A DNA stretch of 64,000 nt from Polytrichum commune. Taxonomy: Eukaryota; Streptophyta; Polytrichopsida; Polytrichales; Polytrichaceae. Numbering within the stretch: position 1 is the stretch's first letter; each line of letters opens with the position of its first letter. The DNA is taken from contig OX485804.1 of assembly GCA_950295325.1 (NCBI GenBank), forward strand, positions 62,898,533 to 62,962,532. The letters are read 5' to 3'. The position numbers were made by a program, and so were the translations under genes. Shown piece by piece: positions 51,290 to 62,438 of this stretch. The notes under the pieces are model-generated. The model was not told where the DNA came from. It did not search any database and was given only the letters and a program-made list of their open reading frames with translations.

Positions 51290-51800
51290 GTGCGCGTTCA
51301 CTTTGACATGGAGGTTCTTCTCTTGGACGTCACCTAAAATCCGTCATGTCAGACAGGAGAAAAACGCGTCGTGGACATGCGAAAACATGGGGAATTTCAG
51401 CACGTTTTTATGTGACGTCACATAAAACATGGTGTTCCATAGTGTCCACGTGAAGACACGTGGACGCCACCGGCATGCCACGCAAGCATGTTTTTTGCGG
51501 GCAGTGCCACGTCGGCACGCTTTTTTTTCCGCCCCCTCGGTGACGTGGATGGCCTCATGGACCCTCTTGAGATGACGTCGAATGCAATTAAAAACTGACG
51601 TGGCATTCGCTGTTGCTGACGTGGACATTGCATTACGTGGCGATGTGTGCTGTTACCGACGTCCTCTGCGACACGAAAATGTCACATGAGACATTTTCCT
51701 CGACGTATGCATGTATTTTTTGGGTGTTTTCGAGGTGACTTTTAGTTTTCTTGGATATCCTTTTTGACAGTGGGATGTTATGTGTGACATCAAATGGGGC
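51290..51800. promoter_or_regulatory. CACTA left subterminal repeat cluster
   Basis: Around ten copies of TGACGT(G/C), GGACGTC or close variants in either orientation (for example 51328, 51415, 51541, 51573, 51597, 51619, 51658). In En/Spm elements such clusters are the binding sites of the TnpA-type protein that pairs the ends. A smaller cluster lies near the other terminus (62190-62400). Confidence 0.65.
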
Positions 51801-54800
51801 ATTACAAATTATGGGGATGTCCTCTGGCCAAAACCATAGCTTGTTTGGGAGTGATGATGTCGTTTTCAAGCTTAGCCCGCCTTGACGTGGCTGATTGCCT
51901 CAAATTCTCAAACACATTACTGACATCAAGTTGTTTGGCTATTAGCATGACCAAATGTCAAATGCACGTCACTTATGCCATCTACGAGAACAAACACCGA
52001 CATCAACTGTTCCACCAGACAGTCGGAACAGACACAAAGAACGCGTGGAACAAATGTACACCAATGCTTTCCAATTCCGTAAATGCAACGTTTTCATTGA
52101 TACAACATATTGCAACCAATAGGCTGCATTTACACATCAATCGCTAGTTGCCCAAAAACTTAAACATTGTCCATGATCGAGGCATCCATGTCTATAGTCG
52201 CGAGTCTACACCTCCACGACTAAGTGGATAATTCATGAGCACTCGAATGGAGAGCCGCGTCGTTATTGAGAACGTCCACTTATTTCTTCTTTTGTGTCTG
52301 TGCCTTCGTACTAGTCCCCACCTGCCCCATTCCACCACCATTCACAAAACCGCATGAATTACATTAATGGTCATCCGAACATGAAATGGACTCACACGAA
52401 CGACGTGACTATATTCGAGTGCTCCACACTCCTCCTGCAATCATGCAAGCAATGTAGGCATGCAAACACTAGTTCTCTTACCTTCGCAAGATTTTGGGGA
52501 GGTTTAGGCAAACCAACCGCTTTTGGTGCACCGAGTTTGGCCATTGAGGATTTCGCTTGTGCGCTTCTACCCGCACGGCGGGGTCGGCCACCTGACTCCT
52601 CCGATACGGGCACCTCATCCTGTAATAACATTCCGCATTAGTACTCGGAGGTTTCAAATTATGGTTGTTCTGTTCTGCGATAATTCAAACTGTCAAGGCA
52701 AACGTCCAGCCTAATGTACATGTTGACATCCTCAATGACACCACGAAGAACATGCCAGACAAATACATGAAGGTATAATTTTTTAAACGACGATGAGAGG
52801 GTTTCCAGTATGTCTAATATGGGTGGGTGTTACTTGATGTTACCTGATCCAAAGATGCAATCTCTTCAGGCACGTCCGCATTGCCGGATATCTCAGGGTG
52901 TCCTTCCTCGACGTCCTCCATAGCTTGCACTGGCACTTCCTCGTTGGTGGGTTCTACAGGGTCATCAATTACAGGTGTCTGTGTCGTTTTTTTCGGCACT
53001 TCAAGAATGTCCTCAATTATAGACGCGATAATGGTTTCAGAGCTGGGAGGCACTGCTTCTACGTCTGTGACTGCATCAGTCGCAGCATCCTCGGAGACGT
53101 CGCTCGGGACAGGAATCGCGGACGCCACACGCATGTCCGCACCGCCCACCGCGCTGATAACTGGGGTGGGAGCTTGTTTCTGTGCCACCATCACCAGATC
53201 CTCCGTCGTTGACGTCAATGCCGAAATATCGAGCATCTTCGCAGACGATGAAGGCTCCGTCATGCTATCAATGTTAGTCGGATGTTTCTGACTTTGATTC
53301 TGAAGAATCATTCGTATCATGTCCTCCATGCGCTTGTTTGAGGCTGCCACATTCTCTCCAAGGCGTGTGACGCTGCCCTCCAAATCCGTCACTCAAGTGC
53401 GCATCGACTCCATTTCCGAGCCATGATCGGGACGCGCTCGGCGCTTTTCCTCCTGTATGCGTTGGTACTCTTTGGCAACCTCGGCGTCAACCTCCGCATC
53501 GTACGGTGCCCTGTTCTTCAACATCGCCTGCATGGCACATTAAAGTCATTACGGATGAAAGGGGACGTCGACAACAATGCGTTCCAACAGGTGCAGGTCC
53601 CGTGACGTCTTTGGAAGTGCCATGATTAACATCGAACATCTACTCAAACAACTAGAGTTACATTGCCGGCTCATCGGACGTCTAAGTAAACGTGTTGGAT
53701 GACATCTGTTGTCGACATTGACATTGTAGGGGATAAGGGCCATCACAGATTTATAAAGAGAATTGCAACATTGTCAGCCATGTCAACATAGACATAGTGG
53801 CACTCTTACCAGACGGGAGACGACCTCCCTTTCAATAGCTTTCAGTTGAGCTGTGGTCGATCCTTTCCCTTTTGAAATTGAGCGCATGTGCTGAGACTTC
53901 AAATGCGCAGCCTCGGTGGCGCGCATACCTACAAGTGTTTTCCAATGCTCTGCATCCACATCGGCTGGTTTACCCGCATTGTTGTCTATGAGCTGGTTTA
54001 ACCTCCACCGGGTGTTGATGAGTACCTTTGTTATAATAGGCCGCATCCACTTCTCGCACACTTTGTCACAATGCCCGCACATCTCCCAGTCTGCATGCCG
54101 GACACACACGTCAATGCCATCACATTCACTTCACAAGCGACCAACACTGGGTGCCCACACTACACCCACGTTAGAAAGGGTACAAACCGGTATGTCACCA
54201 CAAGAGAGAAAATTGATATCATCGACGTCCCTATGGACGTCGATAGCGATTGTCGAGCGTTTCAGTACACATGTCCACAAAAACGCACGGACGTCCTGTT
54301 CGGCATCCACTCACAAATTGTCAGCATGACACTCTGTGCTAAATACATGTCCACCCTGACGTCAGCAAGAATGTCATGCCTGCCTACATAGACATACACC
54401 CTATTGCTCATGTCCAGAATGATGTTTGGTTGCATTTAAAATGTCAGATTCGGGTTTCACATCGCAAATTAACGCGACACATGCATGCCAAAAAATTGAT
54501 GTGCAAACCTTACCTGTGTATAGGCGTTTGAATAATCGCTTCCTCTCGTGCCGTGGCTGGCCTTCCCATCCCGTCGTGGGATCCAGGTCCTTTGCATACT
54601 TCTTGATGTCGGCGCACAGGACAGCCTTCATGGCGCCAAAAGGCTGCCCTTGCGCATCCAGCTCCACACGTTTCTTCAAGGCAGTGCTCCCCCCTCCCTT
54701 ACGTGTTGGTAGTGGATGTGATGTTTCAATCCCATCACTGTTCTCCTGATCGCCGTCTGATTCCGTGCCCGAGTTGGTTGCGTATCCTCGGCTACAACAA

Positions 54801-55163
54801 CCACATTCCACAATCAAGGAATCTCCAGGTGCACACATATGCGACTACCCACTGAGCTTGAGCAGCCACATTGCAACCAGTTACTGCCCCTATGAATCAT
54901 ACACGCAGTCAAGAGCATGGTCGAGCAACTTCAGAGTTCAGGAAGATTACCAATCACGATGTTCAAGCTGGTTGAGTGTGAGAAATGGCCATCTGAGGGT
55001 TCAGAGTACAAAAAAACTACCCGTCACACGTGAATTGGTTGAGTGAAAGAAATAACAACCTGGATGTTGAGACTTTCTATTGTCACCCATTAATATATGG
55101 ACCACAACAACATGGTCTAATGTTTGAGTCGTCCTACCTAAACCATCTTGAAATGGGTTCTTA

Positions 55164-55330
55164 AAGACTGCAGATTTGTTTTCTTGGTTTTCCAGCTGCA
55201 ATTTCAAGACTTTGGGGGCATGTTATATACCGCTGGAAAGATATTTTCAATACCTTTCCAACGGTATATAACATGCCCCCAAATTCTTAAAATTTCAGCT
55301 GTAAAACCCACAAAACAAATCTGCAGTCTT
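55164..55330. mobile_element. Foldback MITE with TTA target duplication, nested in the CACTA element
   Basis: Two arms of about 77 bp starting AAGACTGCAGATTTGTTTT and ending in its inverse, with only about seven mismatches, share the block TTTGGGGGCATGTTATATAC. The apex is only a few bases. TTA precedes (55161-55163) and follows (55331-55333), the duplication expected of Tourist/Harbinger-type MITEs. It lies in an intron of the TnpA-like gene and its transcript would form a long hairpin. Confidence 0.85.
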
Positions 55331-55450
55331 TTAGTGACTGCAGATCAGGGTGGTCAAAAGCTCATGGTCCCATAACCGTCGTCAAAACCCCAAGTTGCAG
55401 GTATAAAGGAAAAAATTCATGGAGCTCCAGGGAGCTGGAGCGTGGCGTGG

Positions 55451-55475
55451 TCTGTGTCTGTGTCTGTGTCTGTGC
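55451..55475. repeat. TCTGTG hexamer microsatellite
   Basis: Four uninterrupted TCTGTG units inside the TnpA-like gene region. Confidence 0.8.
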
Positions 55476-56481
55476 GTTGCTACATTGATCCAAAATTGTG
55501 CATTCTTCTGCCCAATTGAACTGGTCGAACAGGCGCGGACATCGCGACGATGAAGACTGGTTGTGCTCTACGCTAGCATCAACACCAGGAAGAGGTCAGG
55601 AAAGGAGGAGAAAGACCCACTTACCTCCATGATTGCTCCGGCACGTCCTCAGCCGCATCCTCCTCCTCCGATGATACCTCGATTATGCGGCGGCGTCTTG
55701 CTGGGGGTGAGCCACGCCTCCCAGCCACATGCCGCGGGTCCTCTCTGGCCTTGGATCGCCGCTCTCTAGCTGCGCGCCTGTGTTCTACCAATGTTGCTGG
55801 AGACATCTCCTTACGCTTCCTAGTGCGATCCCGTGTCCGCAACATCTTGGACACCCAAAAGCAACACAAGGGCGTGGGAAGGCAGCGCAGCGCCGTAGGG
55901 AAAGCAACACATCGGTGTTGCAGCAGACACCACAATGGAGACTAGCGGACGTAGGTAAGAGGATCTATGCACCTCGGCATCGGAGAAGACCTATGGCCGA
56001 CTGTGACCCTATGCCCAACCCACTGGAGGCCGTACAGGCACCTAAAACCGGGGGCTGCCGCGTGTCCGCATGCGGGCTTCCCAGTGCCAGTGGCCGAGAG
56101 CGGCGAAAAATTTCGTCGCACAGCAAAATTTGAACTTGACCGTGACCTGAATTGTGATGCATGCATATGAGATGGAAGATTTACCTATTTTGGAACTGGG
56201 TTGATAGCGATGCTCGATGACTCAGTGGGTGTTGTGAAATTTTCACTCCCAAAGAAGTTGAGCAAGCGTGAGCGGCGGCGACGGTGTGCACGTTGGGTTC
56301 TTTGAATTGTATTGGGTTTTTGGGATGGCATCATTGCATTCTTCTCTTCGCATTCAAACACCAAAGTGGACAACACTGCAGCGGCCTCGGAGTCATCCGC
56401 ATCCACCCTTTGCGGATGTTGTGATGTGTCTATAAAATGAACAACCCTACCAGGCTTTCGTGCTGAACGCGACACCGCCAT

Positions 56482-57088
56482 GCTGCTAAGGGATGTTCAA
56501 GCAATGAGCGTATAAAGGTGAAGCTGCAACACTTAGGGTTTAGAGAATGTCGGCGAGCCTTCTCAGGGTCCTCTGGGGCATCCACTGCCTGGAATACCCT
56601 CTGGGACACGTGGGAAAAGGTCAGTTACATTGTTTTTTTACTGGTGTCGTAGATACCAGTGTTTTCTTGGACGTCATGTAAGACACCCAATGCGACATGT
56701 GCTTAATTCGAACACTGTGCACTCCCCATTGTGTGCGGGAATGAAAGATCCAGGTCATCGACGTGACCATTGTGGTTTTGATGTTCTGCAGCAGTCAAAT
56801 CCCTCACGTGGGTGTGTATGGAACACATTGCCGTGTAGTGTGTGACCTTCATTTTGGTGTCCAGGAAGATGTCACAATTGACGCCGACAGATCAACAGCA
56901 ATGTCCCCATGGACATTCTCAGTGACATCCACCCTGGAAGAGACACTCCGCATAGTGTCAACGAATGGTGTCCTCTGTTTATATCAATGCTCATGCGCAA
57001 CACGACCACGCGGAGACCTTGCGGAAGCGTTGCAGGGTGTGTAACATCGGCCCAGTGAGGTAACATCTTCCAATTCGGGACACGCAAC
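56482..57088. promoter_or_regulatory. Divergent spacer between the two CACTA genes
   Basis: This 607-bp stretch separates the TnpA-like ATG (minus) from the transposase ATG (plus). It contains further ACGT/GACATC motifs like those near the termini (for example 56670, 56757, 56869). Presumably a bidirectional promoter; no TATA box assigned. Confidence 0.45.
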
Positions 57089-60000
57089 ATGGGTTCGGCT
57101 GTGCGTCGTGGTGCAACCATTCGTTTGACGGACGATGGACGCACACTTCGTCACGTGCCAATAGGGGATTTGATACTTCACACGGAGCTCCGCGTGGCGA
57201 CAGAGAACAATGTGCACACATTTAGATGTCCTTGCAAAGATTGCAAGGGTGGACGCAGAAAAACCATACAAGTTATACGGCAACACCACGCGGCAGTTGG
57301 CCGTGATCCATTTCTAACCAAGTCTTTACTAGGCGGTGACCCCGTCGATGGATACCCACCGTCTGGAATGTGGGTGGAGGACGTCTGTTGTGACAACGAC
57401 GTTGTAGAAGACATCCCTTCGAACACATTACCTGAACCCGTGGACGCCGACAACGGGGCACTTCCCCCACCCCTCCTGGATGAATTCCATGAAGTTGAAC
57501 GTCAGGTGCTGGAGGCACTGGGCAGAGGGGATGCACTCCACGAAGAGGCCGTAGCTAAAGGACGTTTGCATATGGAGAACGAGGAAGACGGCGACATCGA
57601 AGATGAATTGGATGGTTTGTATACGGAAGCCACGACTTCAGTGTACCCGGGTTCAAAAATGAGTGTTGTGTCCGCCACGATCATCATAATGAACATGTGC
57701 TCGGTGTTCCGTGTGAGCAATACATTTACCGATGAGTTGTTCCGATTTTTGTCTGGAGACTTGTCACCAATGCCCAACAAGTTGCCCAAAACTCATTATG
57801 CGGCTCGGAAGAGTATCCGTCGACTTGGATTGACCTACAACAATATCCATGCATGCCCCAATGGTTGTATTCTATATGACGAAGAATATGCAAATCATGA
57901 TTTATGTCCCAAATGCACGGCGCGACGATGGCTGGATGGCAGCAACAACATTCCCGCAAGAGTAATCCGTCACTTTCCCCTAATTCCTAGGTTGAAACGG
58001 ATGTGGCGCTCGTCTGAGATAGCGCGTCTATTGACAGGTCACACCAAACACGTCAGCAGTGATGACATCATGCGTTCTGTGGTTGACAGCCCTGCATGGA
58101 ACACATCAACAATGACGTCGCGTTTGGCAACTTTGGGCGTGACGATAGGAACATGAGACTGGCTCTCGCTTTGGACAAAGTGAATCCTTTTAAACTAAAC
58201 AACACCAACTGGTCGACGTGGCCGGTATTGATTTTGATTTACAATTTCGAGCCATGGTTGGTGACCAAAAAGTTTTTTATCTCGTTGTGAATATTGATTT
58301 CCGGGAAGAAGTTGCCGTCCTCTTCAAACATTGATGTGTTTATACGACCGCTTTTGAAGGAGCTACAAGGGCTTTGGTATGGTGTTGAGGCTTTAGATTT
58401 CTCCCAACCACAAGGGAGTCGCACTTTCACTTTGCGTGCCATACTTATGTGGACCATTTCCGATTTTCCCGCTTTCGGCCTCATTTCTGGTCTTACTTGT
58501 AAGAGCTACAAGGGGTGCCCTTGTTGTGGACCAAACACTGATGCGAGGATGGCAAAAACCGGAGACATGCTTCCAAATCGGAGCATTAGGGGCACCAAAA
58601 TTGTTTACGGCGACATTCGTCGTTATTTACCCCGTCACCACCCGTATCGCCGGAATAGGAGATTCAATGGGGAGGAAGAGGAACGTCCTAGGCCAAAACC
58701 GATGTCGGGGGATGATATCATTCGATACGCAGCTTGGCGCGATTCATACCTACAGATGGGCGGGAGAGAGAACGGACCCAACGATCCTGTGCATGTCACA
58801 GGCGTCAAAAGACTTAGTGCGTTGTTCGAGCTGGAATACTGGTAGGTGATTCCCGTATAACAATTAATGTTTGCACATCCTGTCCACAGATGTTGAAGTG
58901 GACATCGCGACGTCCGTCTTAGTCACGTAGTTTGTAATGATGTCCACCAAGACATCTGACCTGACGCTTCAGGCCATGATGATTACCAGCTTTGCTCATA
59001 CGGATAGACGAGGCATGCATGTGTCCATGAAAGTGCTGGCAATGTGTCTGAAATTGCCCATGTGTCTTGTGCAGCACCTGCTAGAGCGTCACATCCTCGA
59101 TGTTATGCATTGTGAGAAGAATTTGTGCGAGAACTTGTTGAAGACATTGTTTGGAATGAATGATAGTCCTGGAAGCAGGGTCGACGCGGAGGACCTGGGA
59201 ATACGCGAAGAGATATGGTTGCAACCCCCACGGCGGCCAATGATGGGTACTATATGCCGCACGCTCCCTATGTTTTTAGGCCACATGAACGCGCGGAGTT
59301 TGTTGCAATCGTCTCCAATATTCACACCCCCACAAACTACGTGGGTAGCATTCACAAGCGCCTAGCGGATGGGAAATTGCAGTACATGAAAACGCACGAC
59401 TACCATGTTCTCATGCAATAGGCAAGTCAAGAAGGACACCCTCGGGGATGTCAATGTTGTAATACAATGTATCAATGTGTCATAGGAGTATAGGCACACA
59501 CCGCATGATGTCTACTGAGACCTCATTCCAAACATGGTTAACGCGTCAACATCCTGGGGGACGTTATCCTCAAACTGTTTTCGCACTCCATGTTCTTCAT
59601 GACGCTCCTAGATGTTCTGTCTGATGTCCAAGGGGGCGCGACACAATCGTTCTCTGACTTTCTAAATACATGTCTTCCAGATTCTTCCAGTGGCTATACG
59701 CAACCTATTGGATGAAAGCGTGCGCGTAGCTATTATCAAACTGAGTAGAGTGTTTCAGAGACTATGCGCCAAGGAGGTGAAGAGAGGCGACAAGGAGGGC
59801 ACAATGTTGGATGTGGTGATGGTGACGTGCGTCATGGAGAAGGAGTTCCCTCCCACATTTATGAATGTCATGACGCATCTTCCCGTCCATTTGGTGGAGC
59901 AGTTGTACACGTGCGGTCCAGTGCATTGTCGATGGATGTATCCCATAGAACGGTACATGAAAACGTTGAAAGATTACGTTCGAACATTTGCACATCCGGA

Positions 60001-61342
60001 GGGTAGCATAGCGGAAGGTTATCAAATGGACGACACGCTTGGTTTTTGCACGGAGTACATGCATTAGTACAGAGGAACTACACATCGTGTATGGGACGCT
60101 GAAGAGGATGCAACCATGAACGATGAGATTCTCCGTTGCAACTCACAACAAAAGCGAAAGATGTCCGACGAATTCCGCAACTATGCGCACGCTTTTGTTT
60201 TGGACAATACGTCGTCATTGGAGCGTTGCAGAGAGTTAGTGGAACCCATATTTACTTTACTTCAAGCCTCGATGATATATACTGTCACCCAATGCAAAAT
60301 ACCTGTGCCATGTCAACTGTGACATGCAGCAGTGCATGAGGATGTGTTGGACATGATGTCCCAAATGACATTCTTTCTGAGATATACGCGTCACATGTGA
60401 TATTGCAGATGATGGCCATCACACTTTTGCATCACCTTTATATACATGCAAGGGCCATTTCTAACCACAATTTAATGGCATACAACCTTGTACAGGGAGT
60501 TTATGGCAGCTAGAGTTTCGCGTTGGAAAGAGAGGGAGGCCTTTCGGAAAATGTGTCGCCGCCGGCATCCAACTTTGGCAGTGTGGTATCCGTTGGAACT
60601 ACACGATCTTCCTCCCTTTGCAACATGGTTGACGTCGCGTCTGTCATGTCAGCATTCCTCCGGCGAAGTTGTGGACGTCGATGTTGCGCAATACGCGCAA
60701 CCTCCCGAGCGATATGCAATCTCACACCGGAAAATGTATGCGTTTGGCATGCACTTCTGAGTACGAGGTGATGAGGGTGGCCTCGTCACGCGCGATTCAT
60801 GTGTGGTGGCCTCATTTACACGACAAATACCATGGGGCTTGAGAAATGGGCGACCCATAGAGACAACCGAGGAGTATATGGGCTACATTGAAGAGATCTT
60901 GGAGCTAGACTACCGAAATCATTGCACCACTGTGCTAGTGTGCGATTGGGTTCGCCCAAGTGTAGATCCTCGACACCCTAACATCACACGGGATCAATAT
61001 GGTTTCACCGTTGCGAACTTCAACCGCATGGATGGCAAAGTGCACTCAAACTCTTTTGCATTTCCATTGCATTGTCAACAAGTTTTTTTCTCCAATGACC
61101 CGACGAGGCCAGGATGGAAGGTTGTATGTCGCACGGACGTGAGGGGTAGACGTGGGCAACTACAAACCAACCAGACCTTACCGCGCATAATCGATGTCGG
61201 CCACGATGCTGACTTTGTGGGTTTACAACCACAAATGCAAGATGTAGAGCCCACTAGAGAGCCCGCAACGGACGGCGGCATGCACATCCCAGCCTCGTTG
61301 GATGTTCGTGGGGAAGAAGAAAACGAAGGAACACAGTATTAG
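57089..61342 (+). pseudogene. CACTA Tnp2-type transposase with DUF4218 and DUF4216, degenerate
   Basis: ATG 57089. The first exon has FRCPCKDCKGGRRK (transposase-associated domain), then HACPNGCILYDEEYANHD and CPKCTARRW. A 1-nt frameshift near 58100 leads into RNMRLALALDKVNPF and STWPVL; TGA at 58288 interrupts, then TISDFPAFG and CPCCGPNTDAR follow to a donor at 58842. The next exon from 59075 has HILDVMHCEKNLCENLL. A second frameshift near 59230 precedes GYYMPHAPYVF and KTHDYHVLMQ, then TAG and a GC donor. The exon from about 59680 begins ILPVAIRNLL and includes the DUF4218 signature GPVHCRWMYPIERYM and EGSIAEGY, with TAG at 60065. The last exon, from 60496, has TGA at 60758 and then DUF4216 (ILELDYRNH, DQYGFTVANFNR, QQVFFSNDP) to TAG 61340. 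All pieces are in family order, but at least six lesions abolish function. Confidence 0.88.
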
Positions 61343-62184
61343 TGGTTACAACCCAAAGCACCTACAGCAACGTCACATCACACATGGCATGCAATGTATA
61401 AGGTTGCGTCACAAGGGACGCCTTGCTGGAGAGGAACCGACTGTCAAGGCTGATGTCTACTCGGGTGTCCGCGGAGACGTCCTTTGTGTTCAAACAGACG
61501 GATGGTCATAATTTTCTAAGCACTAAGATTTTCCAGTAGCAGTTGCTTGTCTATATGTGGAATGTGGCCACGAGATCCAACGTGGGCACTCCCACGTTTG
61601 GCGCATGTATTTTTGGAATTGTGAGAGCAATGAAGTGCCATATTTTGCTTGCAAAAGTCTTCCCTTGATTTCCTCGTGTCTAAATGTACAAATATATAAC
61701 CTTTGAAATCCTTTGAAATCAAAATCAACATATGACAAACTAAATTATAAACAAGTGAATGAGAAAACATTCATTTTGTAGCAAAACTTGAAATTTCATA
61801 ATTTTTCTATTTTAATCCAAAGGGCATTTTTCCACTTTAATTAATTATTCGGCTAACATGTGTTGAACCAGCTATATATGAACCTACGGTATGCAATTGT
61901 GGTCCTGCATGTCTACCTTATGGCAATTAGAGAATGACTCAACCATCCCCGTGTTTTTTGGCTCATCCGCTACAAATATTTGAACGGAATTCGGGAGAAT
62001 AACATGCATGCCAAGAACCATATTGATGCACCGTGAGAAATTTATGTGGCATTCCCTCAAATTTTTGGGAACAAGTTTGTCTTTTATAGCCAACCACACA
62101 TAGTTGAACATTCTCCAACCTTTTTTCCCGGGCAGCACTTTAAGTCTGCCCGCCGCAACTTTATACATGCCGTGGATAGACCTG
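61343..62184. other. CACTA 3' non-coding part
   Basis: Between the transposase stop and the right subterminal cluster. AT-rich; the frame at 61884-62240 (-) has no domain. Confidence 0.5.
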
Positions 62185-62400
62185 TGGGGATGACGTGGCG
62201 TTAGCGGCCTTACAAACGGCCCGACGCAGGACGTCAGCATGTTTTAAATGACATCCACAAGAACATGGCTATCCTTCCTGACATCGTCATGTCCTGGCCC
62301 ATGATCTGTCATGTTTCACGCAACGTCCACTAAAATCTGCAATTCTGTGGGCGTTTATTGCCGAACATAGTGACATCTCAGAAGACATCACTCGTTTCCC
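62185..62400. promoter_or_regulatory. CACTA right subterminal repeat cluster
   Basis: Motifs GATGACGTGG, AGGACGTCAG, TGACATCCAC, TGACATCGTC, AACGTCCAC and AGACATCAC match the left cluster in type; some show TGACATC, the form expected after CG decay of TGACGTC-like sites. Confidence 0.55.
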
Positions 62401-62435
62401 CAAAACGACCCCAAAAACGCGGGTTTCTTATAGTG

Positions 62436-62438
62436 GAG
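62436..62438. repeat. Right target-site duplication GAG
   Basis: Pairs with 51242-51244. It is also the last bases of the host coding exon before the element, read CTC on the minus strand. Confidence 0.9.

Larger units (their letters stand above)
52280..56481 (-). pseudogene. CACTA TnpA-like (plant transposase, Ptta/En/Spm type) gene, degenerate
   Basis: Minus-strand exons that can be read: start ATG 56481 (first frame to 56185, ending at TAG beside an AG|GTAAAT donor), about 55848-55625, 54791-54514, about 54064-53810, about 53530-52844, about 52628-52484 and a last exon 52321-52280 (TAA). Splice sites at 55624, 54792, 54513, 53809, 52843 and 52322 are good. The product is rich in basic and acidic tracts; LDAQGQPFGAMKAVL followed by HWKTLVGMRATEAAHLKSQHM matches the layout of Ptta/En/Spm (transposase_24) proteins. 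Next are a coiled-coil-like TDLEGSVTRLGENVAAS, an acidic region, and GRPRRAGR, an AT-hook-like patch. An in-frame TGA at 53393-53395 interrupts the largest exon. The expected role is binding the subterminal motifs. Confidence 0.65.
51245..62435 (+). mobile_element. CACTA (En/Spm) DNA transposon, 11,191 bp, complete ends
   Basis: The left end is CACTATAAGAAA and the right end is its exact inverse TTTCTTATAGTG; similarity continues imperfectly into TCCTGTTTTTT / CCCGCGTTTTT. GAG precedes the left end (51242-51244) and follows the right end (62436-62438), the 3-bp duplication typical of CACTA. Inside are a minus-strand TnpA-like gene (52280-56481) and a plus-strand Tnp2-type transposase gene (57089-61342), diverging from a common 0.6-kb spacer. 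Subterminal regions at both ends are packed with TGACGTG/GACGTC/GACATC motifs. The insertion lies in an exon of a methyltransferase-like gene. Coding disruption in both genes makes it non-autonomous now. Confidence 0.95.

Noticed and set aside
53916-54391. Plus-strand 137- and 106-codon frames inside the CACTA element
   Set aside because: Antisense to or overlapping the TnpA-like exon and intron; no family resemblance.
56872-57536. Minus-strand frames over the transposase start
   Set aside because: Shadows of the plus-strand transposase exon, which has clear conserved motifs.
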